A stretch of DNA of 64,000 nucleotides from Gracilimonas sp046602855 (GCF_046602855.1 NZ_JBKINJ010000002.1:877316-941315); one strand, 5' to 3'; positions 41,530 through 52,476 are shown, counted from the first letter of the stretch. Translations and numbers: made by a program. Notes: generated by a model from the letters alone, not told the origin.

Positions 41530-43875
41530 TCAGGATTGCTTTTTGCCAGCTAAATCAAGGTAAAAGCGTTTAACTTTATCGCCGACTCTGATCTTAAAGT
41601 AACCCTCTTCAAGTACAGGGTTTCCATCAAAGTCCGGATATGTGAGGTCTTCTTTAGGATCAATACTCAGGCTTACCTTCCTGGAAGCGCCTGGTTTCAG
41701 TTCAACACGTTCAAAGTGTATGAGTTCTTTAACAGGCCGGGATATCTTACCTACTTCATCCGATACAAACCACAAGACTGCTTCGGTACCTGTACGTCTT
41801 CCCGTGTTTTTGATCGTAACCTGTACCTCAATTGATTCATTCTCACTTATTTTAGCTTTACTCAATGTGAGATTATCATATGAAAATTCGGTATAACTTA
41901 AACCGTGTCCGAATTCCCACTCAACAATGGTTTCGTCATCCTGTTCAATATTATTCGCTACTTCTGAGTCAAAGTGATACGATGCACTTGGTTTGTGGTT
42001 ATAGGGCACAAAATATCCCACATATTGCGGATAGGAAAATGGCAGTTTGCCGCTTGGGTTCACATCACCGCTGATCACGTCAGCAATGGCTTTTGCCCCT
42101 TCAAAACCGGGGAGACCAGCCCATATAATAGCATCAGTATCGTCAACTATTTCAGATATGACCCTTGGTCGTCCTTCGATCAAAACAAGTATTGTGGGCT
42201 TCCCGAACGTGTTAACTGTTTTGATCAGATCAAGCTGCTCTTTGGGTAGTTCCAGATCCGTGATATTTCCAACAAACTCGGTATAAGGCTCCTCTCCTGC
42301 AGCAACGATAAAGACATCAGCCTCATTGGCAGCTTTGTCAAAATCGGATCGTGTCCTTGTCCCAGGTTCACCCATGGAGTCCAAACTAGTGACTTCGGAA
42401 GATGGGAATTGGTCTTGAATTGCTTCAGTGATGGTTTTCGCGCTCTCAGGATATTGCTCTTCTGAACCGCCTTGCCATGCCAGTGTCCACCCACCTGAAA
42501 GATTTCTTTTACTATTTGCTGATGGACCAACGACAAGGATGTTTTTTATGTCTTTCGATAACGGAAGTGTGTTATCCTTATTTTTCAAAAGAACCATAGA
42601 CTCCTGTGCTGATCGGAGGGCGATGGCTTTATGAGTGGAGCTTCCAATATTTTCAATTCCCTCGCCTGAGGGATAGGGATGCTCAAACAGCCCTAATTCA
42701 TACTTAAGTTTTAATATTCGTCGAACAGACTCATTAATGCGGTTTTCGGTAATGTTTCCATTTTGAACGAGCTTGATCAGACTTTCATTAAAATTCAGAG
42801 AATCAGGGGTCATACTCATATCAACGCCGGCATCAATTGCCTGAAACGTAGCTTCGTCATAATCACGGGCGGTTCTATGGTAATCATACAGTTTTTGAAT
42901 GTCAGCCCAGTCTGTAAGAATAACTCCGTCGAAACCCATTTTTTTTCTAAGGAGATCAGTAAGTAATTCTTTTGAGGCGTGTACCGGAATACCATTAACT
43001 TCACCACTATTTAACATAATGGTTTTCATTCCTGCATCTAGTGCGGCCTGAAAAGAAGGTTTATGGAATTCGTGAATGGTCTGCATGGATAGGTCAACCG
43101 GTGTCCGGTCCCAACCGGATCTTGGCACTGAATAACCAAGAAAATGCTTACCGGTGGCAGCGATCTGGTAAGGGAATTGTTCATATTTTGCCTGTAATCC
43201 ATTTACATATGCCACCCCCAATTCGGAAGCAAGGTATGGATCCTCTCCATAAGTTTCATAAACGCGGGGCCAATAAGGATTCCTACCTAGATCCAGTACG
43301 GGTGCGAAATTCCATACGTGCCCTAAGGGACCTGCTTCGAGAGCGGTGATTTTGCCATTTTGCCGGGCATTATCAGTGTTGAAAGTAGCACCAATATTAA
43401 TATTATGTGGGAATATAGTGCTTCTGGAGAGGTAGCTTGCACCGTGCATATGGTCGATGCCATAGATAATGGGAATACCTAAGCGAGTCTCTTCAACAGC
43501 AATGCGCTGCAACTCAGTAATGTACTCAAGCCATTGCTGTGCCGGTACGGCTTCTCCATTTAGAAACGACCCAATATGATGCTCTTGTAAGAGAGTTCGG
43601 GCCTTTTCAGAATCAAGACTAACATCACTTTGATCACCCATGTTATTTACCATAGTGATATCAAGTTGGGTCATCTGCCCAACCTTTTCTTCCAGGGTCA
43701 TACGAGAAATAAGGTCTTCTATGCGGTCATCAAGTGAAAAAGAAGGATCTTTGTAAGGCTGAGCAGACAAGGGTATTTTGGTGCTTAAAATAAATATGAA
43801 ACCGAGTATAAAGGTTATTAATAAGATCTTGTCAAAGAGATCTGAAGATGGGGTGGATGAAAAGTCATATTGCAT
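41530..43875 (-). CDS. GH3 family beta-glucosidase, exported
   Basis: 781 residues. A hydrophobic segment (LLITFILGFIFILSTKIPLSAQ) acts as signal peptide. The GH3 N-terminal barrel holds GIDHMHG, the GKHFLGY Lys-His pair (243-244) and the nucleophile Asp322 in VILTDWAD. The GH3 C-terminal domain and a fibronectin III-like domain (EWEFGHGLSYTEFSY) follow. It probably releases glucose from beta-linked oligosaccharides in the periplasm. It is divergent from the sigma/FecR/SusC/SusD/GH16 set and is taken as part of that locus. Confidence 0.93.
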   Translation of the reverse strand: MQYDFSSTPSSDLFDKILLITFILGFIFILSTKIPLSAQPYKDPSFSLDDRIEDLISRMTLEEKVGQMTQLDITMVNNMGDQSDVSLDSEKARTLLQEHHIGSFLNGEAVPAQQWLEYITELQRIAVEETRLGIPIIYGIDHMHGASYLSRSTIFPHNINIGATFNTDNARQNGKITALEAGPLGHVWNFAPVLDLGRNPYWPRVYETYGEDPYLASELGVAYVNGLQAKYEQFPYQIAATGKHFLGYSVPRSGWDRTPVDLSMQTIHEFHKPSFQAALDAGMKTIMLNSGEVNGIPVHASKELLTDLLRKKMGFDGVILTDWADIQKLYDYHRTARDYDEATFQAIDAGVDMSMTPDSLNFNESLIKLVQNGNITENRINESVRRILKLKYELGLFEHPYPSGEGIENIGSSTHKAIALRSAQESMVLLKNKDNTLPLSKDIKNILVVGPSANSKRNLSGGWTLAWQGGSEEQYPESAKTITEAIQDQFPSSEVTSLDSMGEPGTRTRSDFDKAANEADVFIVAAGEEPYTEFVGNITDLELPKEQLDLIKTVNTFGKPTILVLIEGRPRVISEIVDDTDAIIWAGLPGFEGAKAIADVISGDVNPSGKLPFSYPQYVGYFVPYNHKPSASYHFDSEVANNIEQDDETIVEWEFGHGLSYTEFSYDNLTLSKAKISENESIEVQVTIKNTGRRTGTEAVLWFVSDEVGKISRPVKELIHFERVELKPGASRKVSLSIDPKEDLTYPDFDGNPVLEEGYFKIRVGDKVKRFYLDLAGKKQS

Positions 43876-44124
43876 AGTAAAATGTAGTTCTGATATTTAT
43901 GTTATGGTAAAATCTCAGAACACCGGAACGCCAAGAAGCTAAGTTAAGATATCCGAACTTTCAAGACATGAAAAAAATAACCGTTTTCAGAATCTTTGGT
44001 AGCTTGTAATAATTTGGTAACATTTAAGGAATCTTAAAAAAAAAGAATTCATTAAAAGAACATACTGATTTAGCATTTTTTACAAGATGTTTAATTGATT
44101 CAAGGCTTTCACTGCCTTATTAAA

Positions 44125-44697
44125 ATGGATAAAAAAGGAAAACTGCAGGATGATAACGGGTTAGATCAACTTTGGCAAAAGTTGCGTTCAGGGGATCGGC
44201 ATGCCTTAGGTGTCCTTTTTTCCGCTACTTTTGATTCGCTTTACAAGTATGGTTATAGGATCATACCAAATTCTGAAAAAGTCCGTGATGCTATTCAGGA
44301 AGTCTTTTTTCAACTTTGGAAATATCGCAAAAATCTAAGCAAACCAAGTTCAGTGAGAGCCTACTTGTTTGTGTCGTTAAGACGGGAATTACTTAACAGG
44401 AAAAAAGCGGCTAAACGGAGAGAAGAGAAAAATAAAAAGTATTATGATGAAGAGTTTGATCCACTTTTGAATTATTCAAAATGGGACGAGATCCTGAATC
44501 TTCAGGAAAAAGAAAGTAAAGGTCTTAAAAAAGCGATCGATAAACTGACACCCCGGCAGCGTGAGATCATTTATCTGAAATACTATGAGGGGTTATCAAC
44601 AGATGAGATATCCAAGATCTTGGATATTCGCGCGCAAAGCATCTATAATTTCATGTCAGAATCCATAAAAATGCTTCGTTTATTTCTGGACAGATAA
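44125..44697 (+). CDS. ECF-type sigma factor (Bacteroidetes PUL type)
   Basis: 190 residues from the ATG at 44125. Region 2 is SGDRHALGVLFSATFDSLY and DAIQEVFFQLWKYR; region 4 is LTPRQREIIYLKYYEGLST and a helix-turn-helix DEISKILDIRAQSIYNFM. It directs RNA polymerase to target promoters. The FecR-type anti-sigma follows, then an STN-domain SusC: the standard FecI/FecR/FecA-like chain, so it is expected to activate the SusC operon when glycan is sensed. Confidence 0.93.
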   Translation: MDKKGKLQDDNGLDQLWQKLRSGDRHALGVLFSATFDSLYKYGYRIIPNSEKVRDAIQEVFFQLWKYRKNLSKPSSVRAYLFVSLRRELLNRKKAAKRREEKNKKYYDEEFDPLLNYSKWDEILNLQEKESKGLKKAIDKLTPRQREIIYLKYYEGLSTDEISKILDIRAQSIYNFMSESIKMLRLFLDR

Positions 44698-44861
44698 GAA
44701 TATTTAAATCCCATTGCTTTTCTATTCTATTGGGACGTAGTTACTTAAGGGGTTTTACTGCGATGAGTAAATTTTTTTCAAAAAATTTACAGTAGATATC
44801 CTTTCGGATCTTCTCTATAAGGGCACAAGCCGAGAGTAACCCAATTAACTCAATAAGATAT

Positions 44862-45938
44862 ATGCCTAGTAAGCTCTCAGAATTATTACTCGATGAATCT
44901 TTTGTCCGCTTTCTCAAAGGGAAGGCAACAACAGAGGAGTTTGCAAAATGGACTGAATGGTCTGAACAGAAAGAAGATCATGCAGATCTTATCGAGAAGG
45001 GGAGAGAACTTTTAAATGAAGGTTCTCAGCCGCTTCCTTTGCCAAATACTGAGGTGGAATTAGAGCGCTTGATGTGGAGGATCGATTCTCAAAAACGATA
45101 TCGATCTTACAAAGACGTTAGGAAGCCCTCAAGAACGGCCGTTTGGTCAGCTATTGCAGTTGCAGCAAGTATCTTATTGGTGATTGGTTTTTTTACCCGA
45201 CACACATTACTACAGAACAACGGAACAGATAACAGTCAGGTCTCGTCGGTAACCTATCGAACTTTGAATACAGAAACGGGGCAAAAAACTTCGGTACAGT
45301 ATTCTGATGGTTCAAAAATTGTGATAAATGCCAATTCACAACTTCGCTTACCCGGTAAATCTATCAACTCGGATACCATGCAGGTTTGGCTGGAAGGAGA
45401 GGCATTATTTAACATCACAAATAACCCTGATTCAAAACGCACGTTTATAGTGCACACACCAGATGGTGATGTGTCAGTATTAGGGACTATTTTCTCAGTT
45501 AATACAACAAAATCAAGAAGTCAGGTTGTTTTGAGCGAGGGACGAGTGCGTGTTGATGTATCAGAGCCTGTTAATCAGCAGGAGATGAATTACATCATGA
45601 GCCCCGGAGAGTTGGTAGAATTTTCTAATGAAATGGATAAGATCGAGATCAGGAACGTCAACGCACGGGTATATACATCCTGGGCAAGTGATACATTGAT
45701 CCTCGAGAATACTCCACTGCACGAACTTATTGACAGGATAGAATTCACCTACGATGTCAGTGTTAAAGTTGAGGAGGATGACCTGCTCAATGAGCGTTTA
45801 ACGGGAAGGTTGGAGAACCTAAATATAGATTTTCTTTTGAATGGGCTTGCTCAAGTGCTTGATGTAGAAATCACAAAGCAAGAGCGAACGGTCTTTATCA
45901 GAAAAAAAGAGGATGATTCTATAACTAAGGGATCATAG
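44862..45938 (+). CDS. FecR-family anti-sigma factor
   Basis: 358 residues. A cytoplasmic N-terminal sigma-binding region (about 1-90) precedes one membrane helix (TAVWSAIAVAASILLVIGFF, about 92-111). The periplasmic FecR domain (NTETGQKTSVQYSDGSKIVI, VWLEGEALFNI, GTIFSVNTT) and a DUF4974 domain (ENTPLHELIDRIEFTYDVS) follow. It holds the sigma factor until the SusC STN domain signals. It starts 164 bases after the sigma gene; SusC starts 2 bases after its stop. Confidence 0.93.
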   Translation: MPSKLSELLLDESFVRFLKGKATTEEFAKWTEWSEQKEDHADLIEKGRELLNEGSQPLPLPNTEVELERLMWRIDSQKRYRSYKDVRKPSRTAVWSAIAVAASILLVIGFFTRHTLLQNNGTDNSQVSSVTYRTLNTETGQKTSVQYSDGSKIVINANSQLRLPGKSINSDTMQVWLEGEALFNITNNPDSKRTFIVHTPDGDVSVLGTIFSVNTTKSRSQVVLSEGRVRVDVSEPVNQQEMNYIMSPGELVEFSNEMDKIEIRNVNARVYTSWASDTLILENTPLHELIDRIEFTYDVSVKVEEDDLLNERLTGRLENLNIDFLLNGLAQVLDVEITKQERTVFIRKKEDDSITKGS

Positions 45939-45940
45939 AA

Positions 45941-48900
45941 ATGGAAGATATAACATCAAACAGTAACGATATGAAAGCTAAAAGATTCACCCTGTTAGTT
46001 TTACTATTTGCATTTTGCAGCATGGGTACAACTTGGGCCGCACAAAAAGCACAATTTGCTTATAACAAAAGTGCCGATCATAGTCAGAAATCTGAAGAGA
46101 CGATTTCCCTTAAAAAAAGTTTAAAGAGTTTGGAAAGCGCTTACAACGTTGTCTTTTTCTATAAGACAAACTTGATAGAGGGTAAAAGTCACAACAATGT
46201 AGATCTGGAGGGAAGCTTGTCAGACAAGCTCCAGATACTGCTGACTCCACACAATTTAGAATCGAAGTATCTTGGCGATCGTGTTTATGTTATATCAGGA
46301 GCTAAACCTGTAACACCCGCTATTGCTGTAGCTGATACAGTTAGAGGGCGCGTTACTGATATTGAAAACGGAGAAACGCTCCCCGGAGTTAATATTCTTA
46401 TTAAAGGCACTACAAGAGGAACAGCTACAGACCTAAATGGCAGTTTCACTCTGACGGCCGAAGCACAGGATACTTTGGTATTCTCTTACCTTGGTTTTAA
46501 TACAACAGAGGTTCCGGTAGATGGAAGAAGTGTTATAAATGTAGCACTGACACCTTCTGTTCTGCAATCTGATGAACTTATTGTTGTCGGTTATGGAACC
46601 AAGCGAAGAAGTGAGATCACGGGATCTGTTTCTTCTATCAGCTCAGAAAGTATTAATGACACTCCAGTTCTTCGGGTAGAACAAGCTTTACAGGGTAGAA
46701 CGGCGGGTGTATTTGTAGCAAATCAATCCGGGCAACCGGGTGAAGCGCCAACCATTAGGATTCGTGGAGCCGGTACTACAGGAAGTGCAGATCCTTTGTT
46801 TGTTGTAGACGGCATGCCGGTAAGTGGAATTGATTATCTGAATCCCGGGTCAATTGAGTCTATGCAGGTTCTTAAAGATGCGGCCTCTGCAGCCATTTAC
46901 GGAGCTCGTGCTGCCAATGGCGTGGTTTTGATCACTACGAAATCAGGACAGCCTGATGTAACTAACGTTACTTACGAAGGTTATGCAGGTATTCAAAATG
47001 CTTGGAAAAAGATCAATATGCTGGATGCCCGTCAGTATATGGTAATGATGAACGAGGGTGCTTCTTATGCAGGTGTCAGCATGCCATTCCCAATTGATCC
47101 TCAGGTTTCAGGTGGAACTGATTGGCAAGATGCTGTCTTTAATGACAATGCACCAATGACGAATCATATGATCACTATTTCAGGTGGTAATGAACGTACA
47201 CAGTATTCAACCGGTATCTCGTACTTCTCTCAGGAAGGAATTATTGGAGGAGAAAAATCTCAGTTCAATCGTAATACCTTTAATTTGAAACTAGATAATA
47301 AAGTAAGCGAGGTATTCAGATTTGGGAACAGTTTCAACTATAGCCGAATAAATCGAAATGCTGTACTAAGTAATAGTGAATGGGGTTCTCCATTGAGTAA
47401 CGCCTTGAATATGGATCCTTTGACACCACTCTTTGAGACGGATCCCAATGACCTTCAAAGCTATCCCAGTAACGCCGTTCAAAATGATGAGGGTCTTTAT
47501 TACGGTATTTCAAATTACGTAACACAGGAGATCGTAAACCCACTTGCCAGGCTGGCTGTAACATATGGTGAAACCCAGGTCGACAAACTGGTGAATAACC
47601 TGTTTGCTGAGTATGAGGTCATGCCAAACCTTGTAGTCAGAAGTAGCTTCGGTATTGACGCAGCCTTTGTTAGAGGCGATAATTATGTGCCAACATTCTA
47701 TCTGAATTCTGCGCAAACAAACAGTGAATCTTTAGTAAGTAAATCTGAGAGTCGCTGGTATACCTGGAACTCTGAGAACACCGTGAGTTACGAGAATACT
47801 TTCAGTAACCATAATATAACTTTGCTGGGTGGTATTTCTGCTCAAAAAGTACATTATGAAGACCTATTTGGCTCAAAATCGAACTTATTGATGTCTGACG
47901 CTTCCAATGCATGGCTTAATGTAGCTTCAAATGAAGAGTCAATGCGAGCCACCGGTGGAGCTTTTAATGAGAAATTACTCTCTTATTTCGGTCGGGCAAG
48001 TTATAATTTTGATGAAACATATTTGATTACCGGTATAGTCCGGGTTGATGGTTCTTCAAAATTTGGATCCAATAATAGATATGCTGTCTTCCCTTCTGTA
48101 TCTCTTGGTTGGGTGGCGAGTAATGAATCATTTATGGATGACATGGATGATATCAATCTGTTGAAGTTAAGAGCCTCTTGGGGACAAAACGGTAATCAGA
48201 ACATAGGTAACTTTGCCTATACTTCGACTATTGCAACAGGTTATGGTTATAGCTTCGGGTCTAATGAAACATTTACTACCGGTGCGATCCCATCCAGTGT
48301 GCCTAACCCAAATCTTAAATGGGAAACTTCAGAACAACTTAATTTTGGTGTTGATGTAGGCTTTTGGCAGGACAGATTGATCCTGGCTGCAGATTACTAT
48401 CAAAAAGAAACCAAAGGATTGTTGGTAAGAGCTCCCATACCCGGACATGTTGGCAACAGCGCGCCAATCGTTAACGGTGGTAGCGTTAAAAACGAAGGCT
48501 TTGAGTTAAGTGTCGACTACAGAGACTACACCAATGAGTTTAATTACAACGTAGGTCTTAATTTTGCATTCAACAGCAACGAGGTTACTCACATCGGGAA
48601 TGCAGAAGGAGTGATAATTGGTACCGGTTTTGCAACTTATGGTATTGTTACCCGTGCCGAGGAAGGTTTCCCTATCGGTTACTTCTGGGGATATGAAACT
48701 GACGGTATTTTCCAGACACAACAAGAGGTTGATAGCTACGTGAATGGACAAGGTAATTTGATCCAACCGAACGCTTCGCCGGGTGATGTCATATTCAGAG
48801 ATCTTAATGGAAATGGTCAGATCGATGACGGTGACCGAACAATGATCGGCAACCCAACTCCTGACCTGACCTTTGGTGCCAACTTTGGAGCCAACTATAA

Positions 48901-49348
48901 GCAGTTCGATCTGTCACTGTTCTTACAGGGAACAGTGGGTAACGACATCTTTAACGCAACCCGTCGTCATGACCTCACAATGTCTAACATGCCGGCTTCA
49001 TACCTTGAAAGATGGACGGGTCCTGGTACTTCAAATGAGTTGCCTCGGTTTACCTGGAATGATGCAAATGGTAACTGGTCTAAGATCTCAGATCTATATG
49101 TGGAAGACGGGTCTTATCTGAGAGTTAAGAATGTGCAGGTTGGATATAATCTATCTCAAGGTATTCTTGACCGATTAAGCCTGACTAATACACGAATATA
49201 TTTGTCGGCGGACAATCTATTCACCTTGACAGGCTACAGCGGTTTTGATCCTGAAATAGGATCTGCCTCCCCACTTAGTGTTGGTGTGGACCGTGGTGTG
49301 TATCCACAGGCTCGCAGTTTCCGAATCGGCGTCAACATTACATTTTAA
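45941..49348 (+). CDS. SusC/RagA-type TonB-linked outer-membrane transporter with STN signalling domain
   Basis: 1135 residues. After the signal peptide (FTLLVLLFAFCSMGTTWAA) comes an STN domain (about 55-125: SLESAYNVVFFYKTNLI, DKLQILLTPHNLE) that relays substrate status to FecR. Next are a carboxypeptidase-like domain (VRGRVTDIENGETLPGVN), the SusC signature LIVVGYGTKRRSEITGSV, the plug (RVEQALQGRTAGVFVANQSG) and the barrel, ending RIGVNITF. It imports glycan oligomers with the SusD lid. ATG 45941 was chosen because AAGGGAT is upstream; 45971 (MKAKRF) is possible. Confidence 0.96.
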   Translation: MEDITSNSNDMKAKRFTLLVLLFAFCSMGTTWAAQKAQFAYNKSADHSQKSEETISLKKSLKSLESAYNVVFFYKTNLIEGKSHNNVDLEGSLSDKLQILLTPHNLESKYLGDRVYVISGAKPVTPAIAVADTVRGRVTDIENGETLPGVNILIKGTTRGTATDLNGSFTLTAEAQDTLVFSYLGFNTTEVPVDGRSVINVALTPSVLQSDELIVVGYGTKRRSEITGSVSSISSESINDTPVLRVEQALQGRTAGVFVANQSGQPGEAPTIRIRGAGTTGSADPLFVVDGMPVSGIDYLNPGSIESMQVLKDAASAAIYGARAANGVVLITTKSGQPDVTNVTYEGYAGIQNAWKKINMLDARQYMVMMNEGASYAGVSMPFPIDPQVSGGTDWQDAVFNDNAPMTNHMITISGGNERTQYSTGISYFSQEGIIGGEKSQFNRNTFNLKLDNKVSEVFRFGNSFNYSRINRNAVLSNSEWGSPLSNALNMDPLTPLFETDPNDLQSYPSNAVQNDEGLYYGISNYVTQEIVNPLARLAVTYGETQVDKLVNNLFAEYEVMPNLVVRSSFGIDAAFVRGDNYVPTFYLNSAQTNSESLVSKSESRWYTWNSENTVSYENTFSNHNITLLGGISAQKVHYEDLFGSKSNLLMSDASNAWLNVASNEESMRATGGAFNEKLLSYFGRASYNFDETYLITGIVRVDGSSKFGSNNRYAVFPSVSLGWVASNESFMDDMDDINLLKLRASWGQNGNQNIGNFAYTSTIATGYGYSFGSNETFTTGAIPSSVPNPNLKWETSEQLNFGVDVGFWQDRLILAADYYQKETKGLLVRAPIPGHVGNSAPIVNGGSVKNEGFELSVDYRDYTNEFNYNVGLNFAFNSNEVTHIGNAEGVIIGTGFATYGIVTRAEEGFPIGYFWGYETDGIFQTQQEVDSYVNGQGNLIQPNASPGDVIFRDLNGNGQIDDGDRTMIGNPTPDLTFGANFGANYKQFDLSLFLQGTVGNDIFNATRRHDLTMSNMPASYLERWTGPGTSNELPRFTWNDANGNWSKISDLYVEDGSYLRVKNVQVGYNLSQGILDRLSLTNTRIYLSADNLFTLTGYSGFDPEIGSASPLSVGVDRGVYPQARSFRIGVNITF

Positions 49349-49379
49349 CGGATATTTCTACCCTTAAACATTCATGATC

Positions 49380-50957
49380 ATGAAATACTTAAAGACTTTA
49401 TCAGCGTTCTTGGTTGTAGCTTCCACTGTTTTCATAAGCAGTTGTGACAGCTTCTTAAATGAAGAACCCCTCGACCAAAGAGTAGAATCAAATTTCTACC
49501 AAACAGAACAAGATGCACAAGAGGCATTGGTAGCTATATATGATGTCCTGCAATGGAATACCGTAGTAGGTTTTCATGTACCGGAAATGCTAAGCGATAT
49601 TGCTTCGGACGATGTATATGCCGGTGGCGCTAGCCGTAATGATGCGCCGAATATCATTGAGGTTGACAAACATGATATTCGTACAACCAATGGTGAGGTG
49701 CATGGATTATGGCAAAAATATTACACCGGAATTTACCGAGCTAACAAATATCTGACAGAAGTAGAAGATCTTGAGGCCGATCAGGCGTTCTTAGATCGAA
49801 CTATGGCAGAAGCAAAATTCTTGAGAGCCTATTTCTATTTCGATCTTGTACGATTTTTCCGAAATGTACCTCTCATTACAGAGCCACTTGACAACCCGGA
49901 TGAGTATAACCAGCCACAGGCCGATCCTTCTGATGTATTTTCTCAGATAGCTCAAGACCTCGCTGAAGCTGTTCCGCATCTTCCGGTAACGATCCAGGCA
50001 AACGAGCAAGGCAGGGTAAGTAAATGGGCAGGTCAGGCTTTGCTGGCTAAAGTTTATCTTTACTACTCAGATGTATTCGGTGAAGATCTTCCGGCAGGCA
50101 ATCAAACCATAGACAGATCTTTTGCTATCACAATGATAGATAGCGTGATCAATCAAAGTGGTCATGACCTATTGTCTAACTATGAAGATAACTTCAAACC
50201 TGATTTTGAATTCAGTAACGAATCTGTTTTTGAGATCGCTTATTCAGACTCAAGACCATGGTGGGATTGGGGATTCATTCAAGGTGGTGAAGGTAATATG
50301 GCACCACAAATGCAAGGACCTCGTGTAGATGAGCCTGCTAATGAAGATTACCAGAGGGGTTGGAGTTTTTCACCTGTTACAGAAGAGCTGCTTACTGCTT
50401 TTGATCCAAATGATCCGAGGCTCGAAGCAACCATACTTTTCGAAAGCGAGCTTAATGCGGGAATTACAGTAGGATATCAGCACACCGGTAAATTTACCCA
50501 AAAATATACTACACATAAGTCCTATGAGCCATCAGATGGGCAGCTGGAACTTAACTGGGGTAACAACTACCGTGTTATTCGCTTCTCAGATGTATTATTG
50601 ATGGGAGCTGAGCTTCATTTGAAGAATAATAATGCTACCACTGCAGAAAATTACTTGACCCGCGTGCGATCACGCGTTGGACTACCAACGGTACCCCCGA
50701 CGATGGAGAATATAAAGAAAGAACGTAGAATAGAGCTGGCTCTTGAAGGCCACCGTTATTGGGACCTGCAGAGATATGGTCAGCAAGAGGCTGAGCAGAA
50801 TATTTCTGTTCAGGGAGAAGTAAAACCCGGATATGTAGGTGATGCTCCAGATTTCGAGATAACCTATGAGACAGCTAAACAGGGCTTGTTCCCAATACCT
50901 CAAACAGAGATCGATATTTCAAACGGCGTACTGCAACAGAACGCGGGTTATAATTGA
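49380..50957 (+). CDS. SusD/RagB-type glycan-binding outer-membrane lipoprotein
   Basis: 525 residues from the second of two in-frame ATGs (49374 and 49380). The signal peptide ends VFISSC, a lipobox. SusD signs are FLNEEPLDQ, LWQKYYTGIYRANKYL, MAEAKFLRAYFYFDLVRFF and the C-terminal KERRIELALEGHRYWDLQRYG. It forms the extracellular lid on SusC and captures oligosaccharide. It follows susC by about 30 bases. The next gene, the PKD-type binding protein, follows by 49 bases. Confidence 0.95.
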   Translation: MKYLKTLSAFLVVASTVFISSCDSFLNEEPLDQRVESNFYQTEQDAQEALVAIYDVLQWNTVVGFHVPEMLSDIASDDVYAGGASRNDAPNIIEVDKHDIRTTNGEVHGLWQKYYTGIYRANKYLTEVEDLEADQAFLDRTMAEAKFLRAYFYFDLVRFFRNVPLITEPLDNPDEYNQPQADPSDVFSQIAQDLAEAVPHLPVTIQANEQGRVSKWAGQALLAKVYLYYSDVFGEDLPAGNQTIDRSFAITMIDSVINQSGHDLLSNYEDNFKPDFEFSNESVFEIAYSDSRPWWDWGFIQGGEGNMAPQMQGPRVDEPANEDYQRGWSFSPVTEELLTAFDPNDPRLEATILFESELNAGITVGYQHTGKFTQKYTTHKSYEPSDGQLELNWGNNYRVIRFSDVLLMGAELHLKNNNATTAENYLTRVRSRVGLPTVPPTMENIKKERRIELALEGHRYWDLQRYGQQEAEQNISVQGEVKPGYVGDAPDFEITYETAKQGLFPIPQTEIDISNGVLQQNAGYN

Positions 50958-51006
50958 TCCGAATTTGATTAACTAAAGAATATTCATAACCTGAACCATT
51001 ATCATT

Positions 51007-52458
51007 ATGAGAACACTAACAAAAACACAATGGATAGTACCGGTACTGCTGCTGTTTGGATTGGTAGCATGTGAACCACAGATGTCGTCTGATCCATCAC
51101 TGGATCCCGCACCGACTTCGGAAAGCGTTACTTTTGAAGCTGAACCGGATGCAGAAAATGCGAATATCATCCATTTTACCAATACCTCCGAAAGCTTTAG
51201 AGCGGTTTGGGATCTTGGTAATGGCCAAAGTAAAGAGGGTGATGAGGTAACTGGAGAATACCCACTAGAGGGTGTTTATACTATTTCATTAACTATATTT
51301 ACGCCATCAGGACAGGCAATGAATATAGATTCAGTATCTATTGCAGCAACAAATTTTGATATGCTTGATGACCCAAATCTTAATCTTCTAACAGGTGGTG
51401 TTGATAATGTTGGGGGGAAAACATGGGTAATCGATAGTACACAAGCCGGCCACATGGGTGTCGGTCCAACTACGAGTTATTGGCCAGAATGGTGGGCTGC
51501 ACCGCCAGAAGCTAAAACTGGTTCAGGTCTATATAATGACCGATATACTTTCAAACTGGACGGTTTTTCGTTCGATATGGAAACAAACGGTGATGTGTTC
51601 TTAAATGCTGCATATGACGACGAATTTGATAATACCACTGTCCCCCCAGATGGAGCTGATTTAATGGCACCCTGGACCGCTCCTGAAAATCAAACATTTA
51701 ATTTAATTGAAGACGATAACGGAGATTTATTCCTGAAAGTGTCAGACCCTACATTTATAGGTTTTTATGCAGGTGCAAATACCTATCAGATACTGGAATT
51801 GACAGAAAACTTTATGTCTCTGCGATACTTTGATCCAAGAAATGAAATCATTTGGTATCATACACTGATCCCGGAGGGGTATACTTATCCGGTTGAACCA
51901 AGGGAATATACTTCTGAGGAGTTAATTGATAATTTTGACGAGGAAGGAAATGTCAATTGGGTTACGGATCAGGTTGAAGGTTTCAACGAGAACTATGATA
52001 ATCCAGCGCCGATACCTATCAATACCTCTGGAAAAGTAGCCAAATACACTAAGAGCAATGAAACATGGGCGTTTGATAACGTTTACTTTGATTTGGGTTA
52101 CGAACTCAACTTAAATGAGCGTAGTTTGATTAAACTAAAGGTATACATGCCTTCTTACAATGACTATACAACTACGGATCCAAATGCGCCTGATTGGGCA
52201 CCTCATGACTACCTTGCCAAGCAAGTTGAAGTTAAATTACATAACGCATCCGATTTGGGCGGTGATGCTTGGACAACACAGGAAACTATAATTCAACCTG
52301 TATCACAAACTGATACCTGGGTAGAGTTAGAGTTTGATTTTAGCGGTGTCAGTGATAGAGAAGACTTCGACCGTGTTGTCGTTCAAATAGGCAGTGAAGC
52401 ACACGGTATGCCTGGCATATTCTTTATAGATGACTTCCAACTAACTGCAGCACAATAG
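51007..52458 (+). CDS. PKD-domain surface glycan-binding lipoprotein (SusE/F position)
   Basis: 483 residues. The signal peptide ends LLFGLVAC. A PKD-like domain (ADAENANIIHFTNTSESF, AVWDLGNGQSKEGDEVTGEY; about 35-110) is followed by a middle segment and a C-terminal jelly-roll region (NFDEEGNVNWVTDQVEG, AFDNVYFDLGYELNL, FFIDDFQLTAAQ) that looks like a carbohydrate-binding module. This position, after SusD and before GH16, matches known laminarin loci of marine Bacteroidetes. No catalytic residues are evident. Confidence 0.8.
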   Translation: MRTLTKTQWIVPVLLLFGLVACEPQMSSDPSLDPAPTSESVTFEAEPDAENANIIHFTNTSESFRAVWDLGNGQSKEGDEVTGEYPLEGVYTISLTIFTPSGQAMNIDSVSIAATNFDMLDDPNLNLLTGGVDNVGGKTWVIDSTQAGHMGVGPTTSYWPEWWAAPPEAKTGSGLYNDRYTFKLDGFSFDMETNGDVFLNAAYDDEFDNTTVPPDGADLMAPWTAPENQTFNLIEDDNGDLFLKVSDPTFIGFYAGANTYQILELTENFMSLRYFDPRNEIIWYHTLIPEGYTYPVEPREYTSEELIDNFDEEGNVNWVTDQVEGFNENYDNPAPIPINTSGKVAKYTKSNETWAFDNVYFDLGYELNLNERSLIKLKVYMPSYNDYTTTDPNAPDWAPHDYLAKQVEVKLHNASDLGGDAWTTQETIIQPVSQTDTWVELEFDFSGVSDREDFDRVVVQIGSEAHGMPGIFFIDDFQLTAAQ

Positions 52459-52476
52459 TATTAGTAAATAGTAGTT

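Noticed and set aside
42225..42536. 103-codon frame antisense or offset to the GH3 gene
   Set aside because: Same-strand offset shadow of a well-supported glycosidase gene; no independent features.
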